Positions 7,358 to 16,768 of a stretch of 64,000 nt of DNA are shown here, piece after piece. The notes beneath the pieces were generated by a model that searched no databases, was not told the DNA's origin, and worked only from the letters and a program-made list of their open reading frames with translations. The stretch covers positions 186,001-250,000 of the forward strand of contig CAVTRT010000003.1 in assembly GCA_963737285.1 (NCBI GenBank), read 5' to 3'. Origin of the DNA: Trebonia sp963737285. GTDB taxonomy: Bacteria; Actinomycetota; Actinomycetes; Streptosporangiales; Streptosporangiaceae. The first letter of the stretch is position 1, and each line of letters starts with the position of its first letter. The position numbers were made by a program, and so were the translations under genes.

Positions 7358-8133
7358 TTATGTCTGGCAGGCTGAGCACCAGAACCTGAGCCGTTCCTGG
7401 CCCGGCGGTCCCTGCTCGCCCCTCCTGATCACAGTGCCGCAGCGTCGGCACGGTCGGCCCGCGCGCCCGTATACCCAGCTCTCGTGCCCGGGCCTGGTGT
7501 TCCCGGTCGCCACGTGCCCGAGCCGCGTCTTGTTGGCATCAAGCAGGCGGTGCCCGAGGTCCACCAGGGCTTCCAGGTCCTTGACTTCACCGACAGGGCG
7601 CCAGGGATCGATGCCCCGCAAGAACAGCATTTCCGCGGTAAACCAGGTACCGAGCCTGCGAGGTTCCGCTGGTCTAGCAGTGCCTCGCCGATGGGGCGCT
7701 CTGGGTGTTGCGACAGTCGGCGGACCGCCTCGTCGGCGTCCCAGTCCGGGGCGAGCAGGTCAGGTCCTAGGTGGCCGGTCACCCGGTGCTCCTGAGACGT
7801 TGACAGTACCTCGGTGATGCCCAGCAGGTAGCCGGCCGCCTGCCAGTCCTCGTTGGCGAGAAGCAGCCGGACCTTATAGGACTCCCCTAGGGGAGTCCCG
7901 GCCGGGCGTACCCGCCAGAAGCCGTCCATCTTCAGGTGCGTGTGGACACTCAGCCCGCCGCTTGTGCGGATCAGCAGGTGCTTGCCGCGCGCGACGGCCT
8001 CGGTGACCCGCTGTCCCACGAGGCTGACGGTGGCGTACTGTGGCACCCGGAAATCGCTGCGCGTCAGGACCCGCCCAGACAGCGCCACATGCAACTGGCG
8101 AGCGGTGTACCAGACGACGTCTCCCTCGGGCAC
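7358..8133 (-). pseudogene. nei2: Endonuclease VIII-like DNA glycosylase Nei2, frameshifted
   Basis: Nei2/Fpg glycosylases remove oxidised pyrimidines and nick the abasic site. The N-terminus PEGDVVWYTARQLH supplies the catalytic Pro-Glu, HTHLKMDG follows, and the zinc finger C-R-R-C...FWCSACQ is near the end. The frame changes after EALLDQRNLAG (about 7650): continuing in the other frame gives LGTWFTAEMLFLRGIDPW, the expected continuation, so one base is missing. Joined, the protein is about 258 residues, normal for Nei2. Every motif on both sides is intact, so a sequencing error is as likely as a true null allele. Confidence 0.85.
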
Positions 8134-8190
8134 GCCGTCCAGGGTACTGCCGCGCGCGGCGGCGCACTGATGTGGTGAGCGTGGGCCAGA

Positions 8191-10938
8191 TCAGTACCTG
8201 GTGCTTCCGCGCCGGGGGTCGTAACGGTCGTTGTAGTCGCTGTGGCCGTTTCCGTAGTCGTAGCCGCCGTCAGCGGGCGTTGGGCTGCTGAGTGGGGTGC
8301 TGCCGGTGCCCGGCCCGCCGCCAGATGGGGCGCCGCTGGCCGGGACACTTCCAGCTGGGTAGCTTCCCATCGGGTACGCGCCGGTCATCGGGTAGTCTGC
8401 GGCGCGCGCACCGTACGCGCCGCCCCTGTCGTACGGGCCTGCACCGCTGTCATACGCCGCAGTGGACCCAAATTCGCCGTCGGCGCTGTATGCGCCGCTG
8501 GTGCCGCCGTACGCACTGCTCGTGCCGTACCCGTCTGGCAGTGGATAGCCGCTGCCTTGATAGGCGCCGCTACGGTGAGTGCCACTTTGGCTGGTGTCGC
8601 TCGGGTATGAGTTTCCGGAGGACGCGGCGTAGCTGCCTGAGTTGTAGCCAGCCGCACCGCTAGCGTAGTTTGCGGTAGCGCCGTAGTCGGGGGCTGCGTA
8701 ATTGCCGGCAGAACCCGGGGTGGCGGGGGAGCCGTAGTCGGGGGCTGCGTAATTGCCGGAGGTCCCACCACTACCGGGAGCAGCGTAAGGAGCGGAACCG
8801 GTGTTTCCTGAGGCGGTGTAGTTTCCGGGGATACCGGTGTACCGGGCGGCGTCGTAGCTGCCGGATGAGCTGTAGTCGCTGGTGGCGCCATAGCTGCTCG
8901 TAGCGCCATAGCTCGTGGCGCTGCCATACGGGGATGCGCTCGATGGGCTGGCCGGCCGCGGGTACGGATCGCCCGGTGCCTTAGGCAGCGGCGGTACCTG
9001 GTTACTCGTCTCGCTGTACGCCGCAGTGCCCTGAGCGCCGTACGAGGAGTAGCCGCTGCCGCCCTGGTGGCCGCTGGTGCTGGCGTAGGGGTCAGCTCCC
9101 GTCTGGTACTGGCTGGCAGCGGATTGCGGCTGGCTGGACGGCTGGGCGGGTGAACCGGGCCCATATAGGTCGCCCGACGTGTTGGCGCGCCGGGCGGCCT
9201 GATAAGAGCGGGTGTCCGTCGCCGCCATCGCCTCGCGGGAGAACAAGGGACTGGTCAGCGGGTCCTCGTCACGAGACCGCGGCGTGCCAGCCGGACCGCC
9301 TAGTGCGGCCCCGCCGACCCCCGCTCCGCTGCTCCGCATCGGGTCGCCACCGCGGAGCGGGTCACTGGCACGCACCGAATCGTGGCTACGGGGTGGGGCG
9401 CTGCTGGCGAATGGGTCGCTGCCGCGCGCGGAGTCCCTGGCGCGGGATCCGGGTGGCAGGGAGCGGAGTGGGTCGCCGCCGCGCGATGGATCACCGCTTC
9501 CGGGGCGCGCGGCGTCGATCGCGCGGGGAGCATCCGGGCGGCCACGGGACGGGGCCCGGCGCGGGTCGGCACCCGGGCGGGGGAACCCGCTTGCCCGCGG
9601 GTCGCTGCCTCGCGCGCCGGCCCCCCGAGGGTCACCGCCCCGTGGCTGGATGCCGCCGAGAGTGATCCGGTCAATGCGCTCCGTCTGATCTGACCTGTCG
9701 GCCCAGTCCGGCTGCCGGGATGAGTCGGGCCTGCGCCCTGCGGCCGGCTGGAAGCTGGGCTGTCCCATCCCGGACCCGGTTCCCGGCCCCGCCGGAGGAA
9801 GGCTTGCCGCCGGGCGTGCGAAATCCGGCCGTGCGGAATGGGGCCCTGTGCTGGAACGAGCGATGGGACCCGAGGTTGCGCCGGGCCGTGCGAGCGGTCC
9901 CGAGCTTGCGGCCGGGCGTGCCAGCGGCCCTGAACTGGTGCCAGGCTGTGCGCGAGGTCCCGAGCTCGCGCTTGCCCCCTGGGGCGCGGGGTTGTTCCCG
10001 GGCCACGACGGCGGCCCAGAACTGGCGTGTGGCCGGGCCAGTGAGCCGAGGCTTGCGGGGCCGTCGGACGTTGCCTCCGGCGTGGGCCGTCCCCCCTGGT
10101 ACTGCTGGCCAAGCCGCGGGTTGACCGGGTGATCTGGCCCGCCTGCGGCGGGCGCGTTGCCAGCATTCGCGATGGCATCGCCACTGAGCAACTGCGTCGA
10201 GTCATCGACGCCTAGCGCAGAGCTGGTCCCCGGCAGCGGCCGGTCGGCGGCTACCGACGCCCAGTAGTCTTCATCGGATACTCCATCGTCGGGCCAGAAG
10301 TCCTCGACCTTGTCCCGGCGGCCAATCCGTACCCGTCGTTCGCCCTTGTCCCGGCGCTTGCGGCCGCTGCCAGAGCGGTCCGCGCCCTCGGCACCGTCGC
10401 CCTGCCCGCGAGGGCCGGACTCGTCGCGCCCGTACTCGCCGGGCCGGAAGCCGCCAGTGTCGAACTCTCCGGTGTCCGGGCCACGGGCACCGTAGCTACC
10501 GGTTTCGTAGCCTCCGGTCTCATGGTCATCACTGTCGTGACCGCCCGTTTCGAAACCGCCGCTGTCGCGCTCTCCGCCACGGCTCCAGCCGTAACCACCG
10601 GACCTGTCGCGATCCTGCGCGTCGTGGCCCCCGCCGCCGCGTCCGGTCCCTTGGGCGCCACCGCCGTAGGATCCAGCGCTGTAGGACCCGGCTGAGCCGC
10701 CGCGTGGGGTCCCTCGGTCATATCGGTCACCGTAACCGCCGCCGAAGTCGTCGCTGCCTCCCGTTGAGCGAGATGGAGCCGCGCGAGTACCCCGGATGTC
10801 TTGCGGGGAGAAGTACTCATCCGGTGACCAGTCGTCATCGCCGTGCTCACGGCCTTCACGCCACTGGGCGTCCGAACCATCGCGGCCGTCGCTATCACGG
10901 CTGTCGTCGCGCGATGAGCGACGGTTCAGAAACGGCAT
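8191..10938 (-). CDS. Large disordered Gly/Ser/Tyr/Arg-rich protein of unknown function
   Basis: A 915-residue protein with no recognisable fold, signal peptide or membrane segment. It is built in blocks. Residues 1-75 are rich in Asp and Arg. About 76-200 is Gly/Tyr/Asp-rich. Near 213-235 is a compact conserved-looking stretch, EDFWPDDGVSDEDYW. Around 330-360 is a repeat of SSGPLARP. Then come many S/G-DP-R elements, then DPLTSPLFSREAMAATDTR near 560-590, and finally about 250 residues of [G/S]Y[G/S/A]-type repeats (SYGATSSYGATSDY, GNYAAPDYG twice). Proteins of this composition are usually cytoplasmic and unstructured. The ordered islands may be binding motifs. I cannot assign a function. 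Confidence 0.8.
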   Translation of the reverse strand: MPFLNRRSSRDDSRDSDGRDGSDAQWREGREHGDDDWSPDEYFSPQDIRGTRAAPSRSTGGSDDFGGGYGDRYDRGTPRGGSAGSYSAGSYGGGAQGTGRGGGGHDAQDRDRSGGYGWSRGGERDSGGFETGGHDSDDHETGGYETGSYGARGPDTGEFDTGGFRPGEYGRDESGPRGQGDGAEGADRSGSGRKRRDKGERRVRIGRRDKVEDFWPDDGVSDEDYWASVAADRPLPGTSSALGVDDSTQLLSGDAIANAGNAPAAGGPDHPVNPRLGQQYQGGRPTPEATSDGPASLGSLARPHASSGPPSWPGNNPAPQGASASSGPRAQPGTSSGPLARPAASSGPLARPGATSGPIARSSTGPHSARPDFARPAASLPPAGPGTGSGMGQPSFQPAAGRRPDSSRQPDWADRSDQTERIDRITLGGIQPRGGDPRGAGARGSDPRASGFPRPGADPRRAPSRGRPDAPRAIDAARPGSGDPSRGGDPLRSLPPGSRARDSARGSDPFASSAPPRSHDSVRASDPLRGGDPMRSSGAGVGGAALGGPAGTPRSRDEDPLTSPLFSREAMAATDTRSYQAARRANTSGDLYGPGSPAQPSSQPQSAASQYQTGADPYASTSGHQGGSGYSSYGAQGTAAYSETSNQVPPLPKAPGDPYPRPASPSSASPYGSATSYGATSSYGATSDYSSSGSYDAARYTGIPGNYTASGNTGSAPYAAPGSGGTSGNYAAPDYGSPATPGSAGNYAAPDYGATANYASGAAGYNSGSYAASSGNSYPSDTSQSGTHRSGAYQGSGYPLPDGYGTSSAYGGTSGAYSADGEFGSTAAYDSGAGPYDRGGAYGARAADYPMTGAYPMGSYPAGSVPASGAPSGGGPGTGSTPLSSPTPADGGYDYGNGHSDYNDRYDPRRGSTRY

Positions 10939-11149
10939 GCAACACCATCCAGCAGGGCACGGCCTTGCGTCGGTGCTAGCGAGGCGCGCGCGGCCATCTA
11001 CGCGAGCCTGCCCCCATAGTCGCGAGCACCCTAAACCGGCACTGGTTCACAGCATTGTTACCTACCTGAGGCCGTGTTGTCCGGTGATTGGACAAGTTAC
11101 CCGCTGGACCCCGGGTAGTGCCAGAGGGAAGCAGAGCAACGCCTGGGAC

Positions 11150-11716
11150 TCAAGAGATAGCGCTCGCCGTCGTCCGCCCGCGCCCGGAAGGAATCGCGGC
11201 CTTCGCGATGGCCTGCCAGGCCGACTGCAGCGACGTGCCGTTCGGCAGGTTGAGCATGGTGTTCAGCGCGTAGACGGTGAACCGGTAGGTGTGGGTCGTC
11301 GTGCCCGGGCAGGGCGGCTGGTAGCCGATCGTGCCGGAGGAGTTCCGTGCCTGCCTGGCCCCCGGCGGGAGCTGTCCCTCCGGGATGTCTGACGTCTGCG
11401 GGCTGATGTTGAAGACGATCCAGTACACGTAGGGCGTGATGGGCGCGCTGGAGTCATCGATGATCAGGGCGAGGCTCTTGGTCCCTGGCGGCTGGCTCGT
11501 CCAGGCTAGCGGCGGGGTCTTCGCGGGCGTCCCCGGCGCTCCGCAGGTGTACTGGACCGGCAGGACCCCGTTGACGACCGCGCTGCTGCTGACCGTCATG
11601 AGGCTCGGCGACGCGATCGCCTGCCCGGATCCCAGCAGCCCGCACCCCGATGCGGGCAGCGCACAGCACGCCGCCACGACAACGGCGGCAAGTTGCCGTC
11701 TCAGACCCAGCTTCAC
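11150..11716 (-). CDS. Lipoprotein of the PEBP (YbhB/YbcL) family
   Basis: A 188-residue exported lipoprotein. The signal peptide LAAVVVAACCALPASGC ends in a lipobox cysteine. The mature part is a phosphatidylethanolamine-binding-like domain with PLAWTSQPPGTKSLALIIDD, the ligand-pocket Y-W-I-V-F-N-I, a GYQPPCPG loop and THTYRFTVYAL. I chose the GTG at 11716 because GGAGG lies five bases upstream and the signal peptide then starts directly; the longer upstream frame is only the shadow of the neighbouring dehydrogenase. PEBP relatives bind small anionic ligands; the role here is unknown. Confidence 0.85.
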   Translation of the reverse strand: MKLGLRRQLAAVVVAACCALPASGCGLLGSGQAIASPSLMTVSSSAVVNGVLPVQYTCGAPGTPAKTPPLAWTSQPPGTKSLALIIDDSSAPITPYVYWIVFNISPQTSDIPEGQLPPGARQARNSSGTIGYQPPCPGTTTHTYRFTVYALNTMLNLPNGTSLQSAWQAIAKAAIPSGRGRTTASAIS

Positions 11717-11871
11717 GCGCACCTCCGGTCCAGATCTTATGGCAATCAAGACCGCGTGCTTGCCGCCCGGCCGCAGCAGGCCGCACCCGGCATTCGGCGG
11801 GCTACCCTCCCGCGCGGCCTTCGCCAGGCCGCTGGCGGGACCCGTTGGCTCGCTCGCGGCTGCTTTCCAGG

Positions 11872-13080
11872 CTACGACCGGAAGGCCTGCTGTCCGGTGA
11901 GGGCCTGGCCGAGGACGAGGGTGTGCATTTCGGTTGTGCCCTCGTAGGTCAGGACGGACTCCAGGTTGGCCATGTGGCGCATGATCGGGAACTCGTAGGA
12001 GATACCGTTGCCGCCGAGGATCGTCCGGGCCGTCCGGCAGATCTCCAGCGACTCGCGCACGTTGCTGAGCTTGCCGAACGATACGTGCTCCGGTGCCAGC
12101 CGCCCCTGGTCCTTCAGTCGCCCGAAGTGCAGCGCCACCAACTGGCCCTTGCCAAGCTCCACCGCCATGTTGGCGAGCTTTTCCTGGGTCAGCTGGAACC
12201 CGCCGATCGGCAGCCCGAACTGGATCCGGGATGAGGCGTAGGTCAGGGCCGTCTCGTAGCACGTTCGGGCCGCGCCCAGCGCGCCCCACAAGATGCCGTA
12301 GCGTGCCTCGTTCAGGCATGACAGCGGCCCGCGCAGCCCGTGGACCTCAGGGAACACGGCGTCGGCGGGCAGTCGCACGTCATCGAGGACGAGCTCGGAG
12401 GTCACCGAAGCACGCAGCGACCCCTTGTGCCTGATCTCCGGGGCGGTGAATCCGGGCGTGTCCGTCGGCACGACGAAGCCGCGGATGCCATCGTCTGTGC
12501 GCGCCCAGATGACCGCGACGGACGCGATGGAGCCGTTGGTGATCCACATCTTCCGCCCGGACAGCACCCAGTCAGAGCCATCCCGGCGGGCCGCGGTCCG
12601 CATGGCCGCCGGATCGGAGCCCGCGTCCGGCTCGGTCAGCCCGAAGCAGCCGATGGCCTCGCCGGCCGCCATCCGCGGAAGCCACTGCAGCTTGTGCTCC
12701 TCGGTGCCCCAGCGCCAGATCCCGAACATGGCCAGCGATCCCTGCACGGACACCAGGGACCGCAGGCCCGAGTCGGCGGCCTCCAGCTCAAGGCATGCCA
12801 GGCCATAGTCGACGGCGCTCATGCCAGCGCAGCCGTAGCCGCTTAGGTGCATGCCGAGCAGTCCGATCTTGCCCAGTTCCCGGGCCAGCTCGCGGGCGCC
12901 AGGCAGCTCGCCAGCCTCATACCAGTCGGCCACGTAGGGCGCGATCTTGTCCGCGCAGAAGTCCCGAACTGTCTGCCGGACGGCCAGTTCCTCTTCCGAC
13001 AGCAGGGCGTCCACGCCCGCCGGGTCATGCGGGTCCAGCCGCAGCCGGCGCGGAAGCCGCGCCCCCACCATCGTGTGCAC
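11872..13080 (-). CDS. gcdH: Acyl-CoA dehydrogenase, glutaryl-CoA dehydrogenase type
   Basis: A 402-residue FAD enzyme. The FAD-binding segment CFGLTEPDAGSDPAAM, the substrate-loop K-M-W-I-T-N-G-S and the C-terminal RTILGGNGISYEFPIMRH are typical. The catalytic base sits in LTYEGTTEMHTLVLG, in the GcdH-like position. Glutaryl-CoA dehydrogenases convert glutaryl-CoA to crotonyl-CoA in lysine and tryptophan breakdown. The start is GTG 13080; ATG 13071 is equally possible and neither has a strong SD. No other genes of the pathway are adjacent. Confidence 0.9.
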   Translation of the reverse strand: MHTMVGARLPRRLRLDPHDPAGVDALLSEEELAVRQTVRDFCADKIAPYVADWYEAGELPGARELARELGKIGLLGMHLSGYGCAGMSAVDYGLACLELEAADSGLRSLVSVQGSLAMFGIWRWGTEEHKLQWLPRMAAGEAIGCFGLTEPDAGSDPAAMRTAARRDGSDWVLSGRKMWITNGSIASVAVIWARTDDGIRGFVVPTDTPGFTAPEIRHKGSLRASVTSELVLDDVRLPADAVFPEVHGLRGPLSCLNEARYGILWGALGAARTCYETALTYASSRIQFGLPIGGFQLTQEKLANMAVELGKGQLVALHFGRLKDQGRLAPEHVSFGKLSNVRESLEICRTARTILGGNGISYEFPIMRHMANLESVLTYEGTTEMHTLVLGQALTGQQAFRS

Positions 13081-13212
13081 TCATGCGCCCAGTATCCCGT
13101 CAACTCGTCGCGGCAGCTCCCACGGGTTGGCCGCTCGCAGCGCTGGCGGGAGGGCGCCGTCCGGGACGTCCTGGTAGGCGACCGGCCGGGTGAACCGGTC
13201 CAGCGGCCTGCT

Positions 13213-13286
13213 GCGTTGCCGCCTTCCGGGCTCGCTGGCGCAGGTGCGTTGCCGCCTTCCGGGCTCGCTGGCGCAGGTGCGTTGCC
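13213..13286. repeat. 33-bp tandem repeat, 2.2 copies
   Basis: Two identical 33-bp units (13213-13245 and 13246-13278) and the first 8 bp of a third lie between the acyl-CoA dehydrogenase and Nudix genes. The unit contains the core GGCTCGCTGGCG followed two bases later by GGTGCG. The same core, in 33-bp units, forms the longer array at about 62725-62989. Small ORFs across it reflect the repeat and are not supported as genes. Confidence 0.85.
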
Positions 13287-13351
13287 ACAGTGCCCTCCCT
13301 GGTGCCGCCGAGCCAGGACGTTCCCGGCTCGGTGGCGCGGTCGTGCCAGGG

Positions 13352-13891
13352 TCAGCTCCTGGCCTCAGCCGTCGGCTGCGTGATCTCGTAAAGCAGGGCC
13401 GCGATGGTGGTGCCGCCGCTGATCTTGCCGTCGGCTACCAGGCGAGGGATGTCGGCGAGGGCAACCCAGTCGATGTGCTCGGACTCGAAGGCGTCTTCCG
13501 GCGGGCCGATGTGGGTGGCATCCTCGGCGCGGTAGACGTGGTGGACCGCGTCGTAGATGCCTGGCGTCGGCTCGACGCGCAGCAGGTACTCCAGCGGGCC
13601 AGGCCGCCAGCCGGTCTCCTCCTCGAACTCGCGGGCCGCGCCCGCGGCCGGATCCTCGCCGGGGTCGAGCTTGCCGAGCGGGATCTCATACCCCCAGGAG
13701 TCGGTGATGAACCGGTGCCGCCACAGCAGGAGAACCTGGCCGTCCCTCACGAAGACGACGCCGGCACCGGGCCGGGTCCGGATCAGCCGGTGGTCAATGC
13801 GCCGCCCGTCGGGCAGTTCCACGTCCGCGATCCGGACGTCCAGCCACTCATCGGTGTACAGCGGCCTTTCCGAGTGAACTTCCCAGCGCAT
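13352..13891 (-). CDS. Nudix hydrolase, ADP-ribose pyrophosphatase-like
   Basis: A 179-residue protein. The Nudix box G-K-L-D-P-G-E followed by A-A-REFEEETGW is complete, including the REXXEE metal-binding glutamates. The flanking pattern (YTDEWLDVRIADVELPDG before the box, EHIDWVALADI after it) matches bacterial ADP-ribose/NDP-sugar pyrophosphatases. It would hydrolyse nucleoside diphosphate-linked compounds with Mg2+. The ATG at 13891 has no strong SD. It is convergent with nothing nearby and stands alone. Confidence 0.88.
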   Translation of the reverse strand: MRWEVHSERPLYTDEWLDVRIADVELPDGRRIDHRLIRTRPGAGVVFVRDGQVLLLWRHRFITDSWGYEIPLGKLDPGEDPAAGAAREFEEETGWRPGPLEYLLRVEPTPGIYDAVHHVYRAEDATHIGPPEDAFESEHIDWVALADIPRLVADGKISGGTTIAALLYEITQPTAEARS

Positions 13892-14025
13892 GCTCGCCAG
13901 TATCCCAGCCTCGGCGATTTTGTCTCACCACGGCACTGCGCCGGACGTGGACCGAGCCGACCTGATCCGATGGAGCGCGGCCTGCAGGATGCTCTCGGCC
14001 TCGTGGAGCAGGTCGCCCAGCCGCT

Positions 14026-14361
14026 TTAGCTGACTGACAGCTTGCCGGGGGAGAACATGAGCATGGGAGCGTGGTAGACGACCTTGGTCACCTGGCCGGG
14101 TGCCACCTGGACCGCTGCGCTGCCCTCGCCGCACCGGGACTTCCACAGGTAAGGGAAGTAGATGCTGACCTCGTGCTGGCCGGGAGGGACGGGGATGAAC
14201 CGCGGCTTGCTCCACGAGCCCGTCGTCGCCTGGCCGTCCACCTCGACGGTCAGCGGTATCAAGTACAAGATCCAGGCCAGGGGATTGTGCCGCCCCGTGG
14301 CCTCGATTCCCTCGCCGGGCACTGGAGTGGTCATCTTACTCGTCTCATCATGAGCCGCCAC
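14026..14361 (-). CDS. Small hypothetical protein with a beta-rich conserved core
   Basis: A 111-residue protein with no named family that I recognise. Its core, L-I-P-L-T-V-E-V-D-G then W-S-K-P-R-F-IPVPPGQHEVSIYFPYL, reads like a small beta-sandwich with a carboxy-terminal VAPGQVTKVVYHAPMLMFSPGKL. The PPG-H-x-V-x-I-Y pattern is reminiscent of actinomycete proteins of unknown function. Starts at GTG 14361 or ATG 14334 are both possible. No signal peptide or strong membrane helix is seen. Confidence 0.65.
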   Translation of the reverse strand: MAAHDETSKMTTPVPGEGIEATGRHNPLAWILYLIPLTVEVDGQATTGSWSKPRFIPVPPGQHEVSIYFPYLWKSRCGEGSAAVQVAPGQVTKVVYHAPMLMFSPGKLSVS

Positions 14362-14551
14362 AATGTTATGGAAGCACGCCTTAATGATAACCGGGAGGGG
14401 CGTGGCGAGGAAGGGCCACGGCCATTGGGGCGGATGAGGCTCGTGTGGCGACCCGTGAGGTAGGCTTTGTCGACTGTTTGCTCGATGCGAGCTTTGTGCG
14501 CATGAGGACCGCGGGCAGCCCTCAGCCGCTCATTACGAAGAGGAATTTCGC

Positions 14552-15797
14552 ATGCCCCGGCTGCTCGCCGACATCACTCCGCTGCGGGAGTCGCCGGCGT
14601 TCCGGCGACTGTGGATCGGCAGCACCCTGTCGCTGATCGGCGGCGGCCTGACCCGGTATGCGATCCCGCTGCAGATCTGGGACCTTACGCACTCGTCGCT
14701 CGCCGTCGGGCTGGCAGGCATGTTCACGCTCGTGCCGACCCTGACGGCTGGCCTGCTCGGCGGCGTGCTCACCGACTCGCTCGACCGGCGGCGCCTGGTC
14801 CTGGTGACCAGTTCCTGCCTGGCGCTCGTGTCGGTCGCCCTCGCGGCCCTAGCGTTCGCAGCGGGGAAGTTCCCAAAGCCAGGCATACTCGCCGCGCTCT
14901 ACGCGATCATCGCTGTCCAGGCGGCGCTCCAGTCAGTCGACTTCCCGGCCCGGCAGACGTTCGTCACGAGCCTGCTGCAGGCCGCGCAGGTACCGGCCGC
15001 CGTGAACCTCAACCGCACGAGCTCCCTGCTCGCACTTACCTTCAGCCCAGCACTCGCCGGGGTCATCACAGCCGCACCGCACCTGGGACTGCGAGGGTGC
15101 TACGGCATTGACGCCGTGTCGTTCTGCATGGCCATGTATGGAACCGCCGGGCTGCCGCCAATGCTTCCGCGCGACGCAAGCGCCCGCGACCTGCGGGCGG
15201 TCCGCGAGGGCTTGGCGTTCGTGCGGCACAGCCAGCCGCTGTCCGGCGCCTTTCTCGCCGACCTGGCCTTTACTGTGCTTGGCCTTCCAGTCACCTTGTT
15301 CCCCGCAATCAATGCGCAACGATTCGGCGGTGATCCGCGCACGCTGGGCTTCATGGCGACCGCGGTCGGCGTAGGCGGGGCTCACCGGGGCGATCATGTC
15401 CGGGCCGCTGCGGCACGTGCGGCGACAGGGGCTGGGGATGGTGGTGTGCGTCGGGATCTCGGGCGTGGCGTTCGCCGGCTTCGCGCTGGCGCCGGACCTG
15501 GGGCTGACCTTGGTGTGCCTGGCGGCCGTGGGAGCGGCGGACGGGTTCACCGTGGTCTTCCGCGGGACGATCGTCCAGACGGTTACGCCCGAGGAGTTGC
15601 GCGGCCGGGTGCTGGCGGCCGACTTCGTGGTAGCGGCCGGCGGCACGCAGCTCGGCTCCCTGGAGTCAGGCGCGCTCGCAACGCTCTCGACGCCGGTGAT
15701 CAGTGCTTTCTCCGGTGGCGTAGCCTGCGCGGTAGCCGCGGTAATCATTGGCGTAGCCCTTCCGGGCCTGGTCACCTATCGCCAGCCTCAGGAGTAA
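14552..15797 (+). pseudogene. MFS exporter (enterobactin-exporter-like), frameshifted
   Basis: The first frame (14552 to about 15378) gives eight or so transmembrane segments of an MFS_3 type transporter, starting RLLADITPLRESPAFRRLW with an ATG well placed after GAGG. At the GGGG run 15377-15380 the frame changes. Removing one G continues it smoothly as LTGAIMSGPLRHVRRQGLGM into the remaining helices and a stop at 15797. Joined length is about 414 residues, normal for the family. Without correction the first frame runs into nonsense ending at 15853. The one-base indel in a homopolymer suggests sequencing error or a recent mutation. Confidence 0.8.
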
Positions 15798-15836
15798 CGA
15801 CTGCCCTTCCAGGGGGCTTGCTGCGGTTCGCCCTGA

Positions 15837-15879
15837 ATACGTCAGCTGACTGATGTCTTGCACTGCAATTTGCAGCAGC
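15837..15879 (+). promoter_or_regulatory. Conserved upstream element shared with 20588 (copy A)
   Basis: This stretch begins ATACGTCAG and contains CTGATGTCTTGCA, then the alternating half-sites TTGCA-C-TGCAA-T-TTGCA. The same arrangement recurs upstream of the other RsbW-like gene, identical at 34 of 38 aligned bases. It ends about 75 bp before the likely start at 15951. Two overlapping palindromes built from TTGCA/TGCAA suggest an operator. Confidence 0.6.
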
Positions 15880-15950
15880 CTTGTCATTGCAACCAAGTGT
15901 GAGTGGCCGAGCAAGCTACGCGAGGCCAGCAGTGAGGGGCGAGACCCGGA

Positions 15951-16768
15951 TGAACGCGAGGGCGGTGAGTCGTCAGGCCGAGCTTTACCAGTGCCGTGCG
16001 CGACTGGTAGCGGAGCCCACCGCGCCGGGTGACGCCCGCAGGCGGGTCCAGGCGGTCATCCGTGACTGGAACGTCCCCGTGGATGAGGACATCGCGGTAC
16101 TGCTGACCAGTGACCTGGTCACCCACGCTATCAGCCAGGAGTCCGGTGGCAGCCTCATGCTGGCGATCCGGTGCCTTCCTGAGCGGTTGCGGATCGAGGT
16201 CCATGACTCGTCACGCTCGACGCTGGGGTCGGCGGATGCCCCGGCACCGGACGTGGCGGCGGAAGGAGTTCTGTCCCTGGTCGGCAACCTGTCGGCCGAG
16301 TGGGGCTCCTACCGCACCCCTGCGGGCCTGGCGTGGTTTTTCACGCTCGCGTTTATGCCCGACCTGGCCGTGGGTGCAGAGCGCGACCCGCAGGGGATCT
16401 CAAGTGGGGGCGGCGAGGCGTGCGCCCCGTCCGGCTTGCCGCCCCCACAACCCTATAACCACGTTGAACCTGTTGCGAACCGGGCGTTTGGAGACCAACC
16501 GATGGAAGCTGCTGGCAGTGGGAGAGTCCGCTGGTGCCCTCGGGGCACGCGGGTGCGCGCGGCCGACGTTTGGGTCCGCCTTGTCACCCCCCTTGAGCGG
16601 CACCCCCGCCGATGCCCGCACCGCCAGCCTGAGCCGTGCCAGCAGCGGGAACGGCGGGCCCAGGGGCGGGAGTGCCCGGACCAGCACCCGCTGACGAGCG
16701 CTGCCTGGCCGCGTCCCCGGCATCGCGGCGCATGCGAAACGCCTCGATGGCCGGGCCGACGGCGATAG
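15951..16768 (+). CDS. Degenerate RsbW-like (HATPase_c_2) protein
   Basis: The first ~145 residues follow the anti-sigma-factor/serine-kinase ATPase fold seen in the intact paralog at 20716: the helix with DIAVLLTSDLV, then LRIEVHDSS, then LSAEWGSYRTPAGLAWFFTLAF. Key ATP-site residues are changed. The N-box E..N reads DLVTHAIS, and the G2-box GRGL reads AEGVLSLV. It therefore probably does not bind ATP normally. After the domain the frame continues another ~125 Arg/Pro-rich residues and overlaps the convergent MFS gene by 185 bp, as if the original stop was lost. I prefer ATG 15951; 15881 and 15899 are possible upstream starts. Confidence 0.6.

Noticed and set aside
8191..10938. Cell-surface adhesin or translation factor IF-2-like protein
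   Set aside because: There is no signal peptide, anchor, GTPase motif or other folded domain; low complexity alone does not support either name.
11717..12319. N-terminal extension of the PEBP lipoprotein frame
   Set aside because: It reads antisense-phase through the acyl-CoA dehydrogenase; the signal peptide and SD place the start at 11716.
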